Shown here piece by piece: positions 1 to 10,341 of a stretch of DNA of 64,000 nucleotides (the stretch's first letter is position 1; every line of letters begins with the position of its first letter). The DNA lies in assembly GCA_963775085.1 (NCBI GenBank), contig CAVZHO010000011.1, positions 1 to 64,000 on the forward strand. The letters run 5' to 3'. A model generated the notes under the pieces. It made no database searches, was not told where the DNA came from, and saw nothing but the letters and a program-made list of their open reading frames with translations. Position numbers and translations under genes: made by a program. This DNA is from JAAFIP01 sp963775085. Its GTDB lineage: Bacteria > Pseudomonadota > Gammaproteobacteria > Burkholderiales > Burkholderiaceae_C.

Positions 1-3000
1 GGCCGGCGGCACCGCCTTGGCCACCGTGACCTTTGCCAACGTGGGCAGCGGCACGGCCAGCGCCGTCATCGGCACCACCACGCTGAGCAACGGCCAGATC
101 GTGACCGTCAACCTGGGCACCCTGACAGCGGGCACCAGCACCACCACCTTCGTGGTCGTCAACATTCCTAGCGCAGGCATCCTGAGCGGCACCAGCACGG
201 TGGCCACCAGCACGCCCGAGATCACGCTGAGCAACAACACCAGCAGCGACAGCCTGGTGATCAACCAGACCGAGATCAGCACCACGGTGGCCCTGCCCAC
301 GACGGCGCAGGTAGGCACCACGGTGACCGCCACGATTGCCTTCCAAAACACCAGCACGGTGGACACCACCATCACCTACACCCTGGTCGTCAACGGCGTA
401 GCCCAGCCCGCAGTAGCCGCCTTCGTCACCGCCGGCCAGAGCCTGACGGTGCTGCAACCGGTCAACGTCACCACCCTGGGTGCCAGCGTCACGGCCAACG
501 TGGGCGCTACCAGCGTGCCCGAGACCACCACCACCAACAACCTGGCCAGCGCCAGCCTGGCCGCCCTGATCCCCGATGTCAGCGTCACGCTGGATCTGCC
601 CGCCTCGGGCATCGCCGGCGGCACCGCCTTGGCCACCGTGACCTTTGCCAACGTGGGCAGCGGCACGGCCAGCGCCGTCATCGGCACCACCACGCTGAGC
701 AACGGCCAGATCGTGACCGTCAACCTGGGCACCCTGACAGCGGGCACCAGCACCACCACCTTCGTGGTCGTCAACATTCCTAGCGCAGGCATCCTGAGCG
801 GCACCAGCACGGTGGCCACCAGCACGCCCGAGATCACGCTGAGCAACAACACCAGCAGCGACAGCCTGGTGATCAACCAGACCGAGATCAGCACCACGGT
901 GGCCCTGCCCACGACGGCGCAGGTAGGCACCACGGTGACCGCCACGATTGCCTTCCAAAACACCAGCACGGTGGACACCACCATCACCTACACCCTGGTC
1001 GTCAACGGCGTAGCCCAGCCCGCAGTAGCCGCCTTCGTCACCGCCGGCCAGAGCCTGACGGTGCTGCAACCGGTCAACGTCACCACCCTGGGTGCCAGCG
1101 TCACGGCCAACGTGGGCGCTACCAGCGTGCCCGAGACCACCACCACCAACAACCTGGCCAGCGCCAGCCTGGCCGCCCTGATCCCCGATGTCAGCGTCAC
1201 GCTGGATCTGCCCGCCTCGGGCATCGCCGGCGGCACCGCCTTGGCCACCGTGACCTTTGCCAACGTGGGCAGCGGCACGGCCAGCGCCGTCATCGGCACC
1301 ACCACGCTGAGCAACGGCCAGATCGTGACCGTCAAACCTGGGCACCCTGACAGCGGGCACCAGCACCACCACCTTCGTGGTCGTCAACATTCCTAGCGCA
1401 GGCATCCTGAGCGGCACCAGCACGGTGGCCACCAGCACGCCCGAGATCACGCTGAGCAACAACACCAGCAGCGACAGCCTGGTGATCAACCAGACCGAGA
1501 TCAGCACCACGGTGGCCCTGCCCACGACGGCGCAGGTAGGCACCACGGTGACCGCCACGATTGCCTTCCAAAACACCAAGGTGGACACCACCATCACCTA
1601 CACCCTGGTCGTCAACGGCGTAGCCCAGCCCGCGTAGCGCCTTCGTCACCGCCGGCCAGAGCCGGTGCTGCAACCGTCAACGTCACCACCCTGGGTGCCA
1701 GCGTCACGGCCAACGTGGGCGCTACCAGCGTGCCCGAGACCACCACCACCAACAACCTGGCCAGCGCCAGCCTGGCCGCCCTGATCCCCGATGTCAGCGT
1801 CACGCTGGATCTGCCCGCCTCGGGCATCGCCGGCGGCACCGCCTTGGCCACCGTGACCTTTGCCAACGTGGGCAGCGGCACGGCCAGCGCCGTCATCGGC
1901 ACCACCACGCTGAGCAACGGCCAGATCGTGACCGTCAACCTGGGCACCCTGACAGCGGGCACCAGCACCACCACCTTCGTGGTCGTCACCATTCCTAGCG
2001 CAGGCATCCTGAGCGGCACCAGCACGGTGGCCACCAGCACGCCCGAGATCACGCTGAGCAACAACACCAGCAGCGACAGCCTGGTGATCAACCAGACCGA
2101 GATCAGCACCACGGTGGCCCTGCCCACGACGGCGCAGGTAGGCACCACGGTGACCGCCACGATTGCCTTCCAAAACACCAACGGTGGACACCACCATCAC
2201 CTACACCCTGATCGTCAACGGCGTAGCCCAGCCCGCGTCAGCGCCTTCGTCACCGCCGGCCAGAGCCGGGTGCTCACCGTCAGCGTCACCACCCTGGGTG
2301 CCAGCGTCAGCGGCCAACGTGGGCAGCTACCAGCGTGCCCGAGACCACCACCACCAACAACCTGGCCAGCGCCAGCCTGGCCGCCCTGATCCCCGATGTC
2401 AGCGTCACCTGGATCTGCCCGCCTCGCGCATCGCCGGCGGCACCGCCTTGGCCACCGTGACCTTTACCAACGTGGGCAGCGGCACGGCCAGCGCCGTCAT
2501 CGGCACCACCACGCTGAGCAACGGCCAGATCGTGACGGTCAACCTGGGCACCCTGACAGCGGGCACCAGCACCACCACCTTCGTGGTCGTCACCATTCCT
2601 ACCTCAGGCATCTTGAGCGGCACCAGCACGGTGGCCACCAGCACGCCCGAGATCACGCTGAGCAACAACACCAGCAGCGACAGCCTGGTGATCAACCAGA
2701 CCGAGATCAGCACCACGGTGGCCCTGCCCGCGAACGCCCAGGTAGGCACCACGGTGACCGCCACGTCGCCTTCCCAAACGACCAAGGTCGACACCACCAT
2801 CACCTCCACCCTGATCGTCAACGGCGTAGCCCAGCCCTCGTCAGCGCCTTCGTCACCGCCGGCCAGCGCCGTGCTCACCGTCAACGTCCCGTGACCACCC
2901 TGGGCGCCAGCGTCACCGCCAACGTCGGCGCTACCAGCGTGCCCGAGACCACCACCACCAACAACCTGGCCAGCGCCAGCCTGGCCGCCCTGATCCCCGA

Positions 3001-6000
3001 TGTCAGCGTCACCCTGGACCTGCCCGCCTCGGGCACCGCCGGCGGCACCGTCTTGGCCACCGTGACCTACACCAACGTGGGCAGCGGCACCGCCAGCGCC
3101 GTCATCGGCACCACCACCCTGAGCAGCGGCCAGATCGTGACCGTCAGAACCTGGGCACCCTGGCCCCCGGCCAGAGCACCGCCACCATCGTGGTCGTCAC
3201 CATACCGACCTCGGGCATCTTGCTGGGCACCAGCACGGTGGCCACCAGCACGCCCGAGATCACGCTGAGCAACAACACCAGCAGCGACAGCCTGGTGCTC
3301 AGCCTGACCGATATCAGCACCACGGTCGCCCTGCCGGCCAACGCCCAGGTCGGCACCACCGTCACCGGCAGCGTCACCTTCACCAACCTGACCAATGTCG
3401 CCACCACGATTACGGCCACCATCAGCATCAACGGCGTGCCCACCATCGTCAGCGTCTTCGTGCCCGCCAACAGCAGCGCCGTGGTCACCGTCAGCGTGCC
3501 CGTGACCACCCAGGGCGCCAGCCTGAGCGCCAACGTCGGCACCTCCAGCGTGCCCGATGCCACCGCCGCCAACAACGCCGCCAGCGCCAGCCTGGTGCCC
3601 CTGATCCCCGATGTCAGCGTCACCATCGACCTGCCCGCCAGCGCACCGGCCGGCAGCACCGTGCTGGCCACCGTCACCTACACCAACGTCGGCAGCGGCA
3701 GCGCCAGCACCGTGATGGGCACCACCACGCTGAGCAGCGGCCAGATCGTGCCGGTGCAGAACCTGGGCAGCCTGGCCCCCGGCCAGAGCACCGTCACCAC
3801 CGTGATCGTCACGGTTCCGAGCCTCGGGCACCTTGCTGGGCACCGCCACGGTGGCCACCAGCACGCCCGAGATCACGCTGAGCAACAACACCAGCAGCGA
3901 CAGCCTGGTGCCTAGCCTGACCGATGTCAGCACCACGGTCGCCCTGCCGGCCAACGCCCAGGTCGGCACCACCGTCACCGGCAGCGTCACCTTCACCAAC
4001 CTGACCAATGTCGCCACCACGATTACGGCCACCATCAGCATCAACGGCGTGCCCACCATCGTCAGCGTCTTCGTGCCCGCCAACAGCAGCGCGGTGGTCA
4101 CCGTCAGCGTGCCCGTGACGACCCAGGGCGCCAGCCTGAGCGCCAACGTCGGCACCTCCAGCGTGCCCGATGCCAACGCCGCCAACAACGCCGCCAGCGC
4201 CAGCCTGGTGCCCCTGATCCCCGATGTCAGCGTCACCATCGACCTGCCCGCCAGCGCACCGGCCGGCAGCACCGTGCTGGCCACCGTCACCTACACCAAC
4301 GTCGGCAGCGGCAGCGCCAGCAACGTGGTGGGCACCACCACCCTGAGCAGCGGCCAGATCGTGCCGGTGCAGAACCTGGGCAGCCTGGCCCCCGGCCAGA
4401 GCACCGTCACCACCGTGATCGTCACGGTACCGGCCTCGGGCACCTTGCTGGGCACCGCCACGGTGGCCACCAGCACGCCCGAGATCACGCTGAGCAACAA
4501 CACCAGCAGCGACAGCCTGGTGCCTAGCCTGACCGATGTCAGCACCACGGTCGCCCTGCCGGCCAACGCCCAGGTCGGCACCACCGTCACCGGCAGCGTC
4601 ACCTTCACCAACCTGACCAATGTCGCCACCACGATTACGGCCACCATCAGCATCAACGGCGTGCCCACCATCGTCAGCGTCTTCGTGCCCGCCAACAGCA
4701 GCGCCGTGGTCACCGTCAGCGTGCCCGTGACGACCCAGGGCGCCAGCCTGAGCGCCAACGTCGGCACCTCCAGCGTGCCCGATGCCAACGCCGCCAACAA
4801 CGCCGCCAGCGCCAGCCTGGTGCCCCTGATCCCCGATGTCAGCGTCACCATCGACCTGCCCGCCAGCGCACCGGCCGGCAGCACCGTGCTGGCCACCGTC
4901 ACCTACACCAACGTCGGCAGCGGCAGCGCCAGCAACGTGGTGGGCACCACCACCCTGAGCAGCGGCCAGAGCGTGCCGGTGCAGAACCTGGGCAGCCTGG
5001 CCCCCGGCCAGAGCACCGTCACCACCGTGATCGTCACGGTACCGGCCTCGGGCACCTTGCTGGGCACCGCCACGGTGGCCACCAGCACGCCCGAGATCAC
5101 GCTGAGCAACAACACCAGCAGCGACAGCCTGGTGCCTAGCCTGACCGATGTCAGCACCACGGTCGCCCTGCCGGCCAACGCCCAGGTCGGCACCACCGTC
5201 ACCGGCAGCGTCACCTTCACCAACCTGACCAATGTCGCCACCACGATTACGGCCACCATCAGCATCAACGGCGTGCCCACCATCGTCAGCGTCTTCGTGC
5301 CCGCCAACAGCAGCGCGGTGGTCACCGTCAGCGTGCCCGTGACGACCCAGGGCGCCAGCCTGAGCGCCAACGTCGGCACCTCCAGCGTGCCCGATGCCAA
5401 CGCCGCCAACAACGCCGCCAGCGCCAGCCTGGTGCCCCTGATCCCCGATGTCAGCGTCACCATCGACCTGCCCGCCAGCGCACCGGCCGGCAGCACCGTG
5501 CTGGCCACCGTCACCTACACCAACGTCGGCAGCGGCAGCGCCAGCAACGTGGTGGGCACCACCACCCTGAGCAGCGGCCAGATCGTGCCGGTGCAGAACC
5601 TGGGCAGCCTGGCCCCCGGCCAGAGCACCGTCACCACCGTGATCGTCACGGTACCGGCCTCGGGCACCTTGCTGGGCACCGCCACGGTGGCCACCAGCAC
5701 GCCCGAGATCACGCTGAGCAACAACACCAGCAGCGACAGCCTGGTGCCTAGCCTGACCGATGTCAGCACCACGGTCGCCCTGCCGGCCAACGCCCAGGTC
5801 GGCACCACCGTCACCGGCAGCGTCACCTTCACCAACCTGACCAATGTCGCCACCACGATTACGGCCACCATCAGCATCAACGGCGTGCCCACCATCGTCA
5901 GCGTCTTCGTGCCCGCCAACAGCAGCGCCGTGGTCACCGTCAGCGTGCCCGTGACGACCCAGGGCGCCAGCCTGAGCGCCAACGTCGGCACCTCCAGCGT

Positions 6001-9000
6001 GCCCGATGCCAACGCCGCCAACAACGCCGCCAGCGCCAGCCTGGTGCCCCTGATCCCCGATGTCAGCGTCACCATCGACCTGCCCGCCAGCGCACCGGCC
6101 GGCAGCACCGTGCTGGCCACCGTCACCTACACCAACGTCGGCAGCGGCAGCGCCAGCAACGTGGTGGGCACCACCACCCTGAGCAGCGGCCAGAGCGTGC
6201 CGGTGCAGAACCTGGGCAGCCTGGCCCCCGGCCAGAGCACCGTCACCACCGTGATCGTCACGGTACCGGCCTCGGGCACCTTGCTGGGCACCGCCACGGT
6301 GGCCACCAGCACGCCCGAGATCACGCTGAGCAACAACACCAGCAGCGACAGCCTGGTGCCTAGCCTGACCGATGTCAGCACCACGGTCGCCCTGCCGGCC
6401 AACGCCCAGGTCGGCACCACCGTCACCGGCAGCGTCACCTTCACCAACCTGACCAATGTCGCCACCACGATTACGGCCACCATCAGCATCAACGGCGTGC
6501 CCACCATCGTCAGCGTCTTCGTGCCCGCCAACAGCAGCGCCGTGGTCACCGTCAGCGTGCCCGTGACGACCCAGGGCGCCAGCCTGAGCGCCAACGTCGG
6601 CACCTCCAGCGTGCCCGATGCCAACGCCGCCAACAACGCCGCCAGCGCCAGCCTGGTGCCCCTGATCCCCGATGTCAGCGTCACCATCGACCTGCCCGCC
6701 AGCGCACCGGCCGGCAGCACCGTGCTGGCCACCGTCACCTACACCAACGTCGGCAGCGGCAGCGCCAGCAACGTGGTGGGCACCACCACCCTGAGCAGCG
6801 GCCAGAGCGTGCCGGTGCAGAACCTGGGCAGCCTGGCCCCCGGCCAGAGCACCGTCACCACCGTGATCGTCACGGTACCGAGCCTCGGGCACCTTGCTGG
6901 GCACCGCCACGGTGGCCACCAGCACGCCCGAGATCACGCTGACCAACAACACCAGCAGCGACAGCCTGGTGCCTAGCCTGACCGATGTCAGCACCACGGT
7001 CGCCCTGCCGGCCAACGCCCAGGTCGGCACCACCGTCACCGGCAGCGTCACCTTCACCAACCTGACCAATGTCGCCACCACGATTACGGCCACCATCAGC
7101 ATCAACGGCGTGCCCACCATCGTCAGCGTCTTCGTGCCCGCCAACAGCAGCGCCGTGGTCACCGTCAGCGTGCCCGTGACGACCCAGGGCGCCAGCCTGA
7201 GCGCCAACGTCGGCACCTCCAGCGTGCCCGATGCCAACGCCGCCAACAACGCCGCCAGCGCCAGCCTGGTGCCCCTGATCCCCGATGTCAGCGTCACCAT
7301 CGACCTGCCCGCCAGCGCACCGGCCGGCAGCACCGTGCTGGCCACCGTCACCTACACCAACGTCGGCAGCGGCAGCGCCAGCAACGTGGTGGGCACCACC
7401 ACCCTGAGCAGCGGCCAGAGCGTGCCGGTGCAGAACCTGGGCAGCCTGGCCCCCGGCCAGAGCACCGTCACCACCGTGATCGTCACGGTACCGAGCCTCG
7501 GGCACCTTGCTGGGCACCGCCACGGTGGCCACCAGCACGCCCGAGATCACGCTGAGCAACAACACCAGCAGCGACAGCCTGGTGCCTAGCCTGACCGATG
7601 TCAGCACCACGGTCGCCCTGCCGGCCAACGCCCAGGTCGGCACCACCGTCACCGGCAGCGTCACCTTCACCAACCTGACCAATGTCGCCACCACGATTAC
7701 GGCCACCATCAGCATCAACGGCGTGCCCACCATCGTCAGCGTCTTCGTGCCCGCCAACAGCAGCGCCGTGGTCACCGTCAGCGTGCCCGTGACGACCCAG
7801 GGCGCCAGCCTGAGCGCCAACGTCGGCACCTCCAGCGTGCCCGATGCCAACGCCGCCAACAACGCCGCCAGCGCCAGCCTGGTGCCCCTGATCCCCGATG
7901 TCAGCGTCACCATCGACCTGCCCGCCAGCGCACCGGCCGGCAGCACCGTGCTGGCCACCGTCACCTACACCAACGTCGGCAGCGGCAGCGCCAGCAACGT
8001 GGTGGGCACCACCACCCTGAGCAGCGGCCAGAGCGTGCCGGTGCAGAACCTGGGCAGCCTGGCCCCCGGCCAGAGCACCGTCACCACCGTGATCGTCACG
8101 GTACCGGCCTCGGGCACCTTGCTGGGCACCGCCACGGTGGCCACCAGCACGCCCGAGATCACGCTGAGCAACAACACCAGCAGCGACAGCCTGGTGGGTG
8201 GAGCGTTGTCTGACGTATCGGTAACGATAGCCGTGCCAGCAACGGCAACTCCTGGACAGACCATCACGGCCACGGTGACGGTATTCAATAATGGTCCGAG
8301 CGTTGCGCAGAATGTATCTGTCAATGTCACCTTGCCCAACGGCAGTGTGACGACTGCATTGACTATAGGCGCGCTGCCAAGTGGCGCAAGTACGACGGTT
8401 TCGGTGGCATACGCGGTGCCTGCCGCGCAGACCGCCACCATGACCTGGAATGCCAGCGTTACCACGACCACCGTTGACAGCAATGCTGCAAACAACACGG
8501 TAGTAGGCACAACCACCGTCGTGAAGGTATTCAATGCCAGCCTGTCGGGTCGTGTATGGCTGGATGCCAATGGCAATAAAACCTATGAAAATGGCGTAGA
8601 CCAAAACCTCGCTGGCTGGATTGTGGAATTGTTGCAAGGCAATACGGTGGTTGGAACGGCCACGACGGGCATCAACGGCACCTACACCATTGCCAACCAA
8701 GTGCCAGGTGGCGGATACTCTGTACGCTTTAAGAATCCAGCCGGCCAGGTCGTTGTCTCGACGCCGTTTAACCAGGGGCCTGTTCCGCTGGGTGGGGCGG
8801 GTCGCATAACGCTCAATGGCAACCCATCGGTAGGAACCACCACCGGGGTGCTCACGGGCAATGTCGGCGGTGCGATTGACAACGTAATTTTGTACGCAGG
8901 TGACAACACCATCGAGCAAAACCTGCCCATCGACCCAAGTGGTATCGTCTACGACGCGGTGACACGCAGGCCCGTGGCCGGTGCGATCGTGACCTTGATC

Positions 9001-10341
9001 GGACCTAATGGCAGCCCCGTACCGGGCACTGACCTGCTGCAAGGGGCCTCCACCATGACCACCGATGCCAGTGGTATCTACCAGTTCGACATCCTGCCCA
9101 CTGCGCCTAGTGGCCGGTATCGCCTGCAGATCACCGCGCCTGCGGGTTATGTGACAACGACCGCTGTCCTGGGTGGCGTGTCGCAACCGGGCGTGGCTCC
9201 TGGCACGACATTGGGATCGGTCAATGGCACAACGTATCAGCCACCAAGCGGCATCGCGTTTGTCGCAATGCAACCCAATAGCTCCCAGCCAGCAGTGGGT
9301 GTGAATGGTGCAGCCGCGGTGGGACAGGCGGGTACCCAATACTTCCTGGACTTCAACATCGCAACTACGGGTGGTGCCAACCAATCTGCCGGCGTCATAC
9401 ACAACCACATCCCCGTGGATCCAGTGGTGCCATTGATTCCGGGTGCCATCTTGGTCAATAAAGTGGGTGACAAGTCGGTAGCCGAAGTGGCGGACTCTGT
9501 GCGCTACACCATCAGCATACGCAACACGGGTCCTACGCCCATTACCGATGTCAAGATTGAGGACTTGCTGCCCGCAGGCTTCCGCTACATACCTACTACG
9601 GCGCGATTGAACAGCGTAACCCTGAACGCTGAGCCTGCCGTTGAGGGCAGGGCACTCGTGTTTAACATCGGCACGGTGGCGGGTAGCACCACACTGCAGT
9701 TGACTTACTTCGTTCGCCTGGGCGTAGGTTCGCAGCAAGGCGATGGTATCAACCGCGCCACGGCCAGATACACCGGAGCCAATGGTGCCGTGGTCCGCTC
9801 CAATACCGCGCAGTACAAGGTGGTCGTCCAGGGCGGCGTACTCAGCAACGACGGTTGCATCATCGGCAAGGTCTATGTCGACTGCGATGGCAACCATGTG
9901 CAGAACAACGAAAGTGGTTCGCGCGAACTGGGCATCCCTGGTGTGCGTCTGCTCATGCTGGACGGCAGCTACGTGATTACCGACAACGAGGGTAAGTACA
10001 GCCTGTGCGGTGTCAAGCCCCAGACCCATGTCATCAAGGTCGACCGCAGCACGCTGCCCAAGGGCTCACGCCTGTTGCCATCGAGCAACCGCAACGCCGG
10101 TGTGGGCGACAGCATCTTTGTCGACTTGAAGGGTGGCGAGCTGGGCCGGGCCGACTTCATCGAAGGCTCGTGCAGCCCCGAGGTGCTTGACCAGGTCAAG
10201 GCACGCCGTGCGCAAGGCGGCGTGCTGGCCCCCGAGACCGAAATCCGTCCCGATTTGAAGATTGACAACCGTCCTGCGGAGGTCCAGCAACAGATATTGC
10301 CCGGTGTGCGGCCTGACGTGCCAGGAGGTACCCGCCCATGA
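1..10341 (+). CDS. Giant Ig-like repeat surface protein, 5'-truncated by window edge, frameshifted
   Basis: Open from the left edge, so the N-terminus and signal peptide lie upstream. About 13 tandem 204-residue units are followed by a unique C-terminal part. Each unit is two related ~100-residue CARDB/DUF11-like beta-sandwich domains: one starts near DVSTTVALPANAQVGTT, the other near DVSVTIDLPASAPAGST, and both end in an NNxxSxSL motif. The in-window coding capacity exceeds 3,400 residues. The frame is broken by small indels near 1334, 1630, 1665, 2181, 2240-2330, 2408, 2770-2890, 3147, 3820, 6881 and 7494, yet protein similarity continues across every break. The stop codon overlaps the ATG of the outer-membrane barrel gene. 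By family knowledge such proteins are secreted and act in adhesion or as surface layers; that role here is inference. Whether the breaks are real or consensus errors cannot be told from sequence alone. Confidence 0.8.
2..1396 (+). CDS. Giant repeat protein, leftmost in-frame segment (type I repeats)
   Basis: This frame is open from the window edge and carries two complete type I repeat units and part of a third. Type I units are marked by SLVINQTEIST and by FQNTSTVDTTITYTLVVNG. An extra A near 1334 (GTCAAACCTGGG against GTCAACCTGGG in the other copies) throws translation out of frame, and it stops at 1394-1396. The repeat sequence resumes in the next frame at 1377, so this is a segment of the giant gene rather than a separate protein. 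Confidence 0.6.
   Translation, partial: AGGTALATVTFANVGSGTASAVIGTTTLSNGQIVTVNLGTLTAGTSTTTFVVVNIPSAGILSGTSTVATSTPEITLSNNTSSDSLVINQTEISTTVALPTTAQVGTTVTATIAFQNTSTVDTTITYTLVVNGVAQPAVAAFVTAGQSLTVLQPVNVTTLGASVTANVGATSVPETTTTNNLASASLAALIPDVSVTLDLPASGIAGGTALATVTFANVGSGTASAVIGTTTLSNGQIVTVNLGTLTAGTSTTTFVVVNIPSAGILSGTSTVATSTPEITLSNNTSSDSLVINQTEISTTVALPTTAQVGTTVTATIAFQNTSTVDTTITYTLVVNGVAQPAVAAFVTAGQSLTVLQPVNVTTLGASVTANVGATSVPETTTTNNLASASLAALIPDVSVTLDLPASGIAGGTALATVTFANVGSGTASAVIGTTTLSNGQIVTVKPGHPDSGHQHHHLRGRQHS
3833..6976 (+). CDS. Giant repeat protein, central in-frame segment (type II repeats)
   Basis: The longest uninterrupted stretch of repeats: about five type II units of 204 residues, nearly identical at the DNA level. 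Type II is marked by SLVPSLTDVST, FTNLTNVATTITATISING and FVPANSSAVVTV. The segment begins after a one-base insertion at 3820 and loses frame at an identical insertion at 6881, then ends in a short out-of-frame tail. The first ATG in this frame is internal to a repeat and has no ribosome-binding site, so it is not a genuine start. Confidence 0.6.
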   Translation: MLGTATVATSTPEITLSNNTSSDSLVPSLTDVSTTVALPANAQVGTTVTGSVTFTNLTNVATTITATISINGVPTIVSVFVPANSSAVVTVSVPVTTQGASLSANVGTSSVPDANAANNAASASLVPLIPDVSVTIDLPASAPAGSTVLATVTYTNVGSGSASNVVGTTTLSSGQIVPVQNLGSLAPGQSTVTTVIVTVPASGTLLGTATVATSTPEITLSNNTSSDSLVPSLTDVSTTVALPANAQVGTTVTGSVTFTNLTNVATTITATISINGVPTIVSVFVPANSSAVVTVSVPVTTQGASLSANVGTSSVPDANAANNAASASLVPLIPDVSVTIDLPASAPAGSTVLATVTYTNVGSGSASNVVGTTTLSSGQSVPVQNLGSLAPGQSTVTTVIVTVPASGTLLGTATVATSTPEITLSNNTSSDSLVPSLTDVSTTVALPANAQVGTTVTGSVTFTNLTNVATTITATISINGVPTIVSVFVPANSSAVVTVSVPVTTQGASLSANVGTSSVPDANAANNAASASLVPLIPDVSVTIDLPASAPAGSTVLATVTYTNVGSGSASNVVGTTTLSSGQIVPVQNLGSLAPGQSTVTTVIVTVPASGTLLGTATVATSTPEITLSNNTSSDSLVPSLTDVSTTVALPANAQVGTTVTGSVTFTNLTNVATTITATISINGVPTIVSVFVPANSSAVVTVSVPVTTQGASLSANVGTSSVPDANAANNAASASLVPLIPDVSVTIDLPASAPAGSTVLATVTYTNVGSGSASNVVGTTTLSSGQSVPVQNLGSLAPGQSTVTTVIVTVPASGTLLGTATVATSTPEITLSNNTSSDSLVPSLTDVSTTVALPANAQVGTTVTGSVTFTNLTNVATTITATISINGVPTIVSVFVPANSSAVVTVSVPVTTQGASLSANVGTSSVPDANAANNAASASLVPLIPDVSVTIDLPASAPAGSTVLATVTYTNVGSGSASNVVGTTTLSSGQSVPVQNLGSLAPGQSTVTTVIVTVPSLGHLAGHRHGGHQHARDHADQQHQQRQPGA
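7507..10341 (+). CDS. Giant repeat protein, C-terminal in-frame segment with SdrD-B/DUF11 modules
   Basis: The first ~230 residues complete the last type II repeats. Then come a divergent DUF11/CARDB-like domain (~231-337), an SdrD B-like domain starting ASLSGRVWLDANGNKTYENG (~343-410), a carboxypeptidase-regulatory-like domain starting GIVYDAVTRRPVAGA (~478-545), a DUF11 domain with SIRNTGPTPITDVKIEDLLP (~648-770), and a second SdrD B-like domain around KVYVDCDGNHVQ (~782-850). Four cysteines cluster in the last ~160 residues (GCIIG, DCDGN, SLCGV, GSCSP), unlike the cysteine-free repeats, which suggests disulfides in an exported protein. There is no LPXTG motif, transmembrane segment or C-terminal barrel, so anchoring probably needs partners such as the two downstream products. 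The TGA overlaps the next ATG. Confidence 0.8.
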   Translation: MLGTATVATSTPEITLSNNTSSDSLVPSLTDVSTTVALPANAQVGTTVTGSVTFTNLTNVATTITATISINGVPTIVSVFVPANSSAVVTVSVPVTTQGASLSANVGTSSVPDANAANNAASASLVPLIPDVSVTIDLPASAPAGSTVLATVTYTNVGSGSASNVVGTTTLSSGQSVPVQNLGSLAPGQSTVTTVIVTVPASGTLLGTATVATSTPEITLSNNTSSDSLVGGALSDVSVTIAVPATATPGQTITATVTVFNNGPSVAQNVSVNVTLPNGSVTTALTIGALPSGASTTVSVAYAVPAAQTATMTWNASVTTTTVDSNAANNTVVGTTTVVKVFNASLSGRVWLDANGNKTYENGVDQNLAGWIVELLQGNTVVGTATTGINGTYTIANQVPGGGYSVRFKNPAGQVVVSTPFNQGPVPLGGAGRITLNGNPSVGTTTGVLTGNVGGAIDNVILYAGDNTIEQNLPIDPSGIVYDAVTRRPVAGAIVTLIGPNGSPVPGTDLLQGASTMTTDASGIYQFDILPTAPSGRYRLQITAPAGYVTTTAVLGGVSQPGVAPGTTLGSVNGTTYQPPSGIAFVAMQPNSSQPAVGVNGAAAVGQAGTQYFLDFNIATTGGANQSAGVIHNHIPVDPVVPLIPGAILVNKVGDKSVAEVADSVRYTISIRNTGPTPITDVKIEDLLPAGFRYIPTTARLNSVTLNAEPAVEGRALVFNIGTVAGSTTLQLTYFVRLGVGSQQGDGINRATARYTGANGAVVRSNTAQYKVVVQGGVLSNDGCIIGKVYVDCDGNHVQNNESGSRELGIPGVRLLMLDGSYVITDNEGKYSLCGVKPQTHVIKVDRSTLPKGSRLLPSSNRNAGVGDSIFVDLKGGELGRADFIEGSCSPEVLDQVKARRAQGGVLAPETEIRPDLKIDNRPAEVQQQILPGVRPDVPGGTRP

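Larger units (their letters stand above)
1..8195 (+). repeat. Array of ~13 tandem 612-bp repeats
   Basis: The motif GCCGGCGGCACCGCC recurs at 2, 614, 1226 and 1829, giving a 612-bp period (603 where indels sum to -9). Five type I units at the left pass into eight type II units from about 3190. Type II copies between 3820 and 8190 differ at only a few bases. Two of those, GCG/GCC before GTGGTC (4091, 4703, 5315, 5927...) and ATC/AGC after GGCCAG (about 4358, 4970, 5582, 6194...), give the order A-B-A-B-B-B-B, so a 1,224-bp dimer was duplicated and then monomer B was amplified. Such an array is hard to assemble and copy number may be wrong. Confidence 0.92.

Noticed and set aside
3809..7351. 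Very long open frame on the minus strand opposite the repeats (over 1,100 codons)
   Set aside because: It repeats every 612 bp like the plus strand, has low-complexity Gly/Ala/His/Asp composition, no start signals, and arises because GC-rich repeat codons lack antisense stops.
1..8195. Possible CRISPR or satellite array
   Set aside because: The 612-bp unit is coding, in frame, with no spacer structure; it is a protein repeat.
7483..10029. Minus-strand open frame of about 850 codons opposite the C-terminal part of the giant gene
   Set aside because: No recognisable domain and no ribosome-binding site; the plus strand carries clear SdrD-B/DUF11 domains in the same place.
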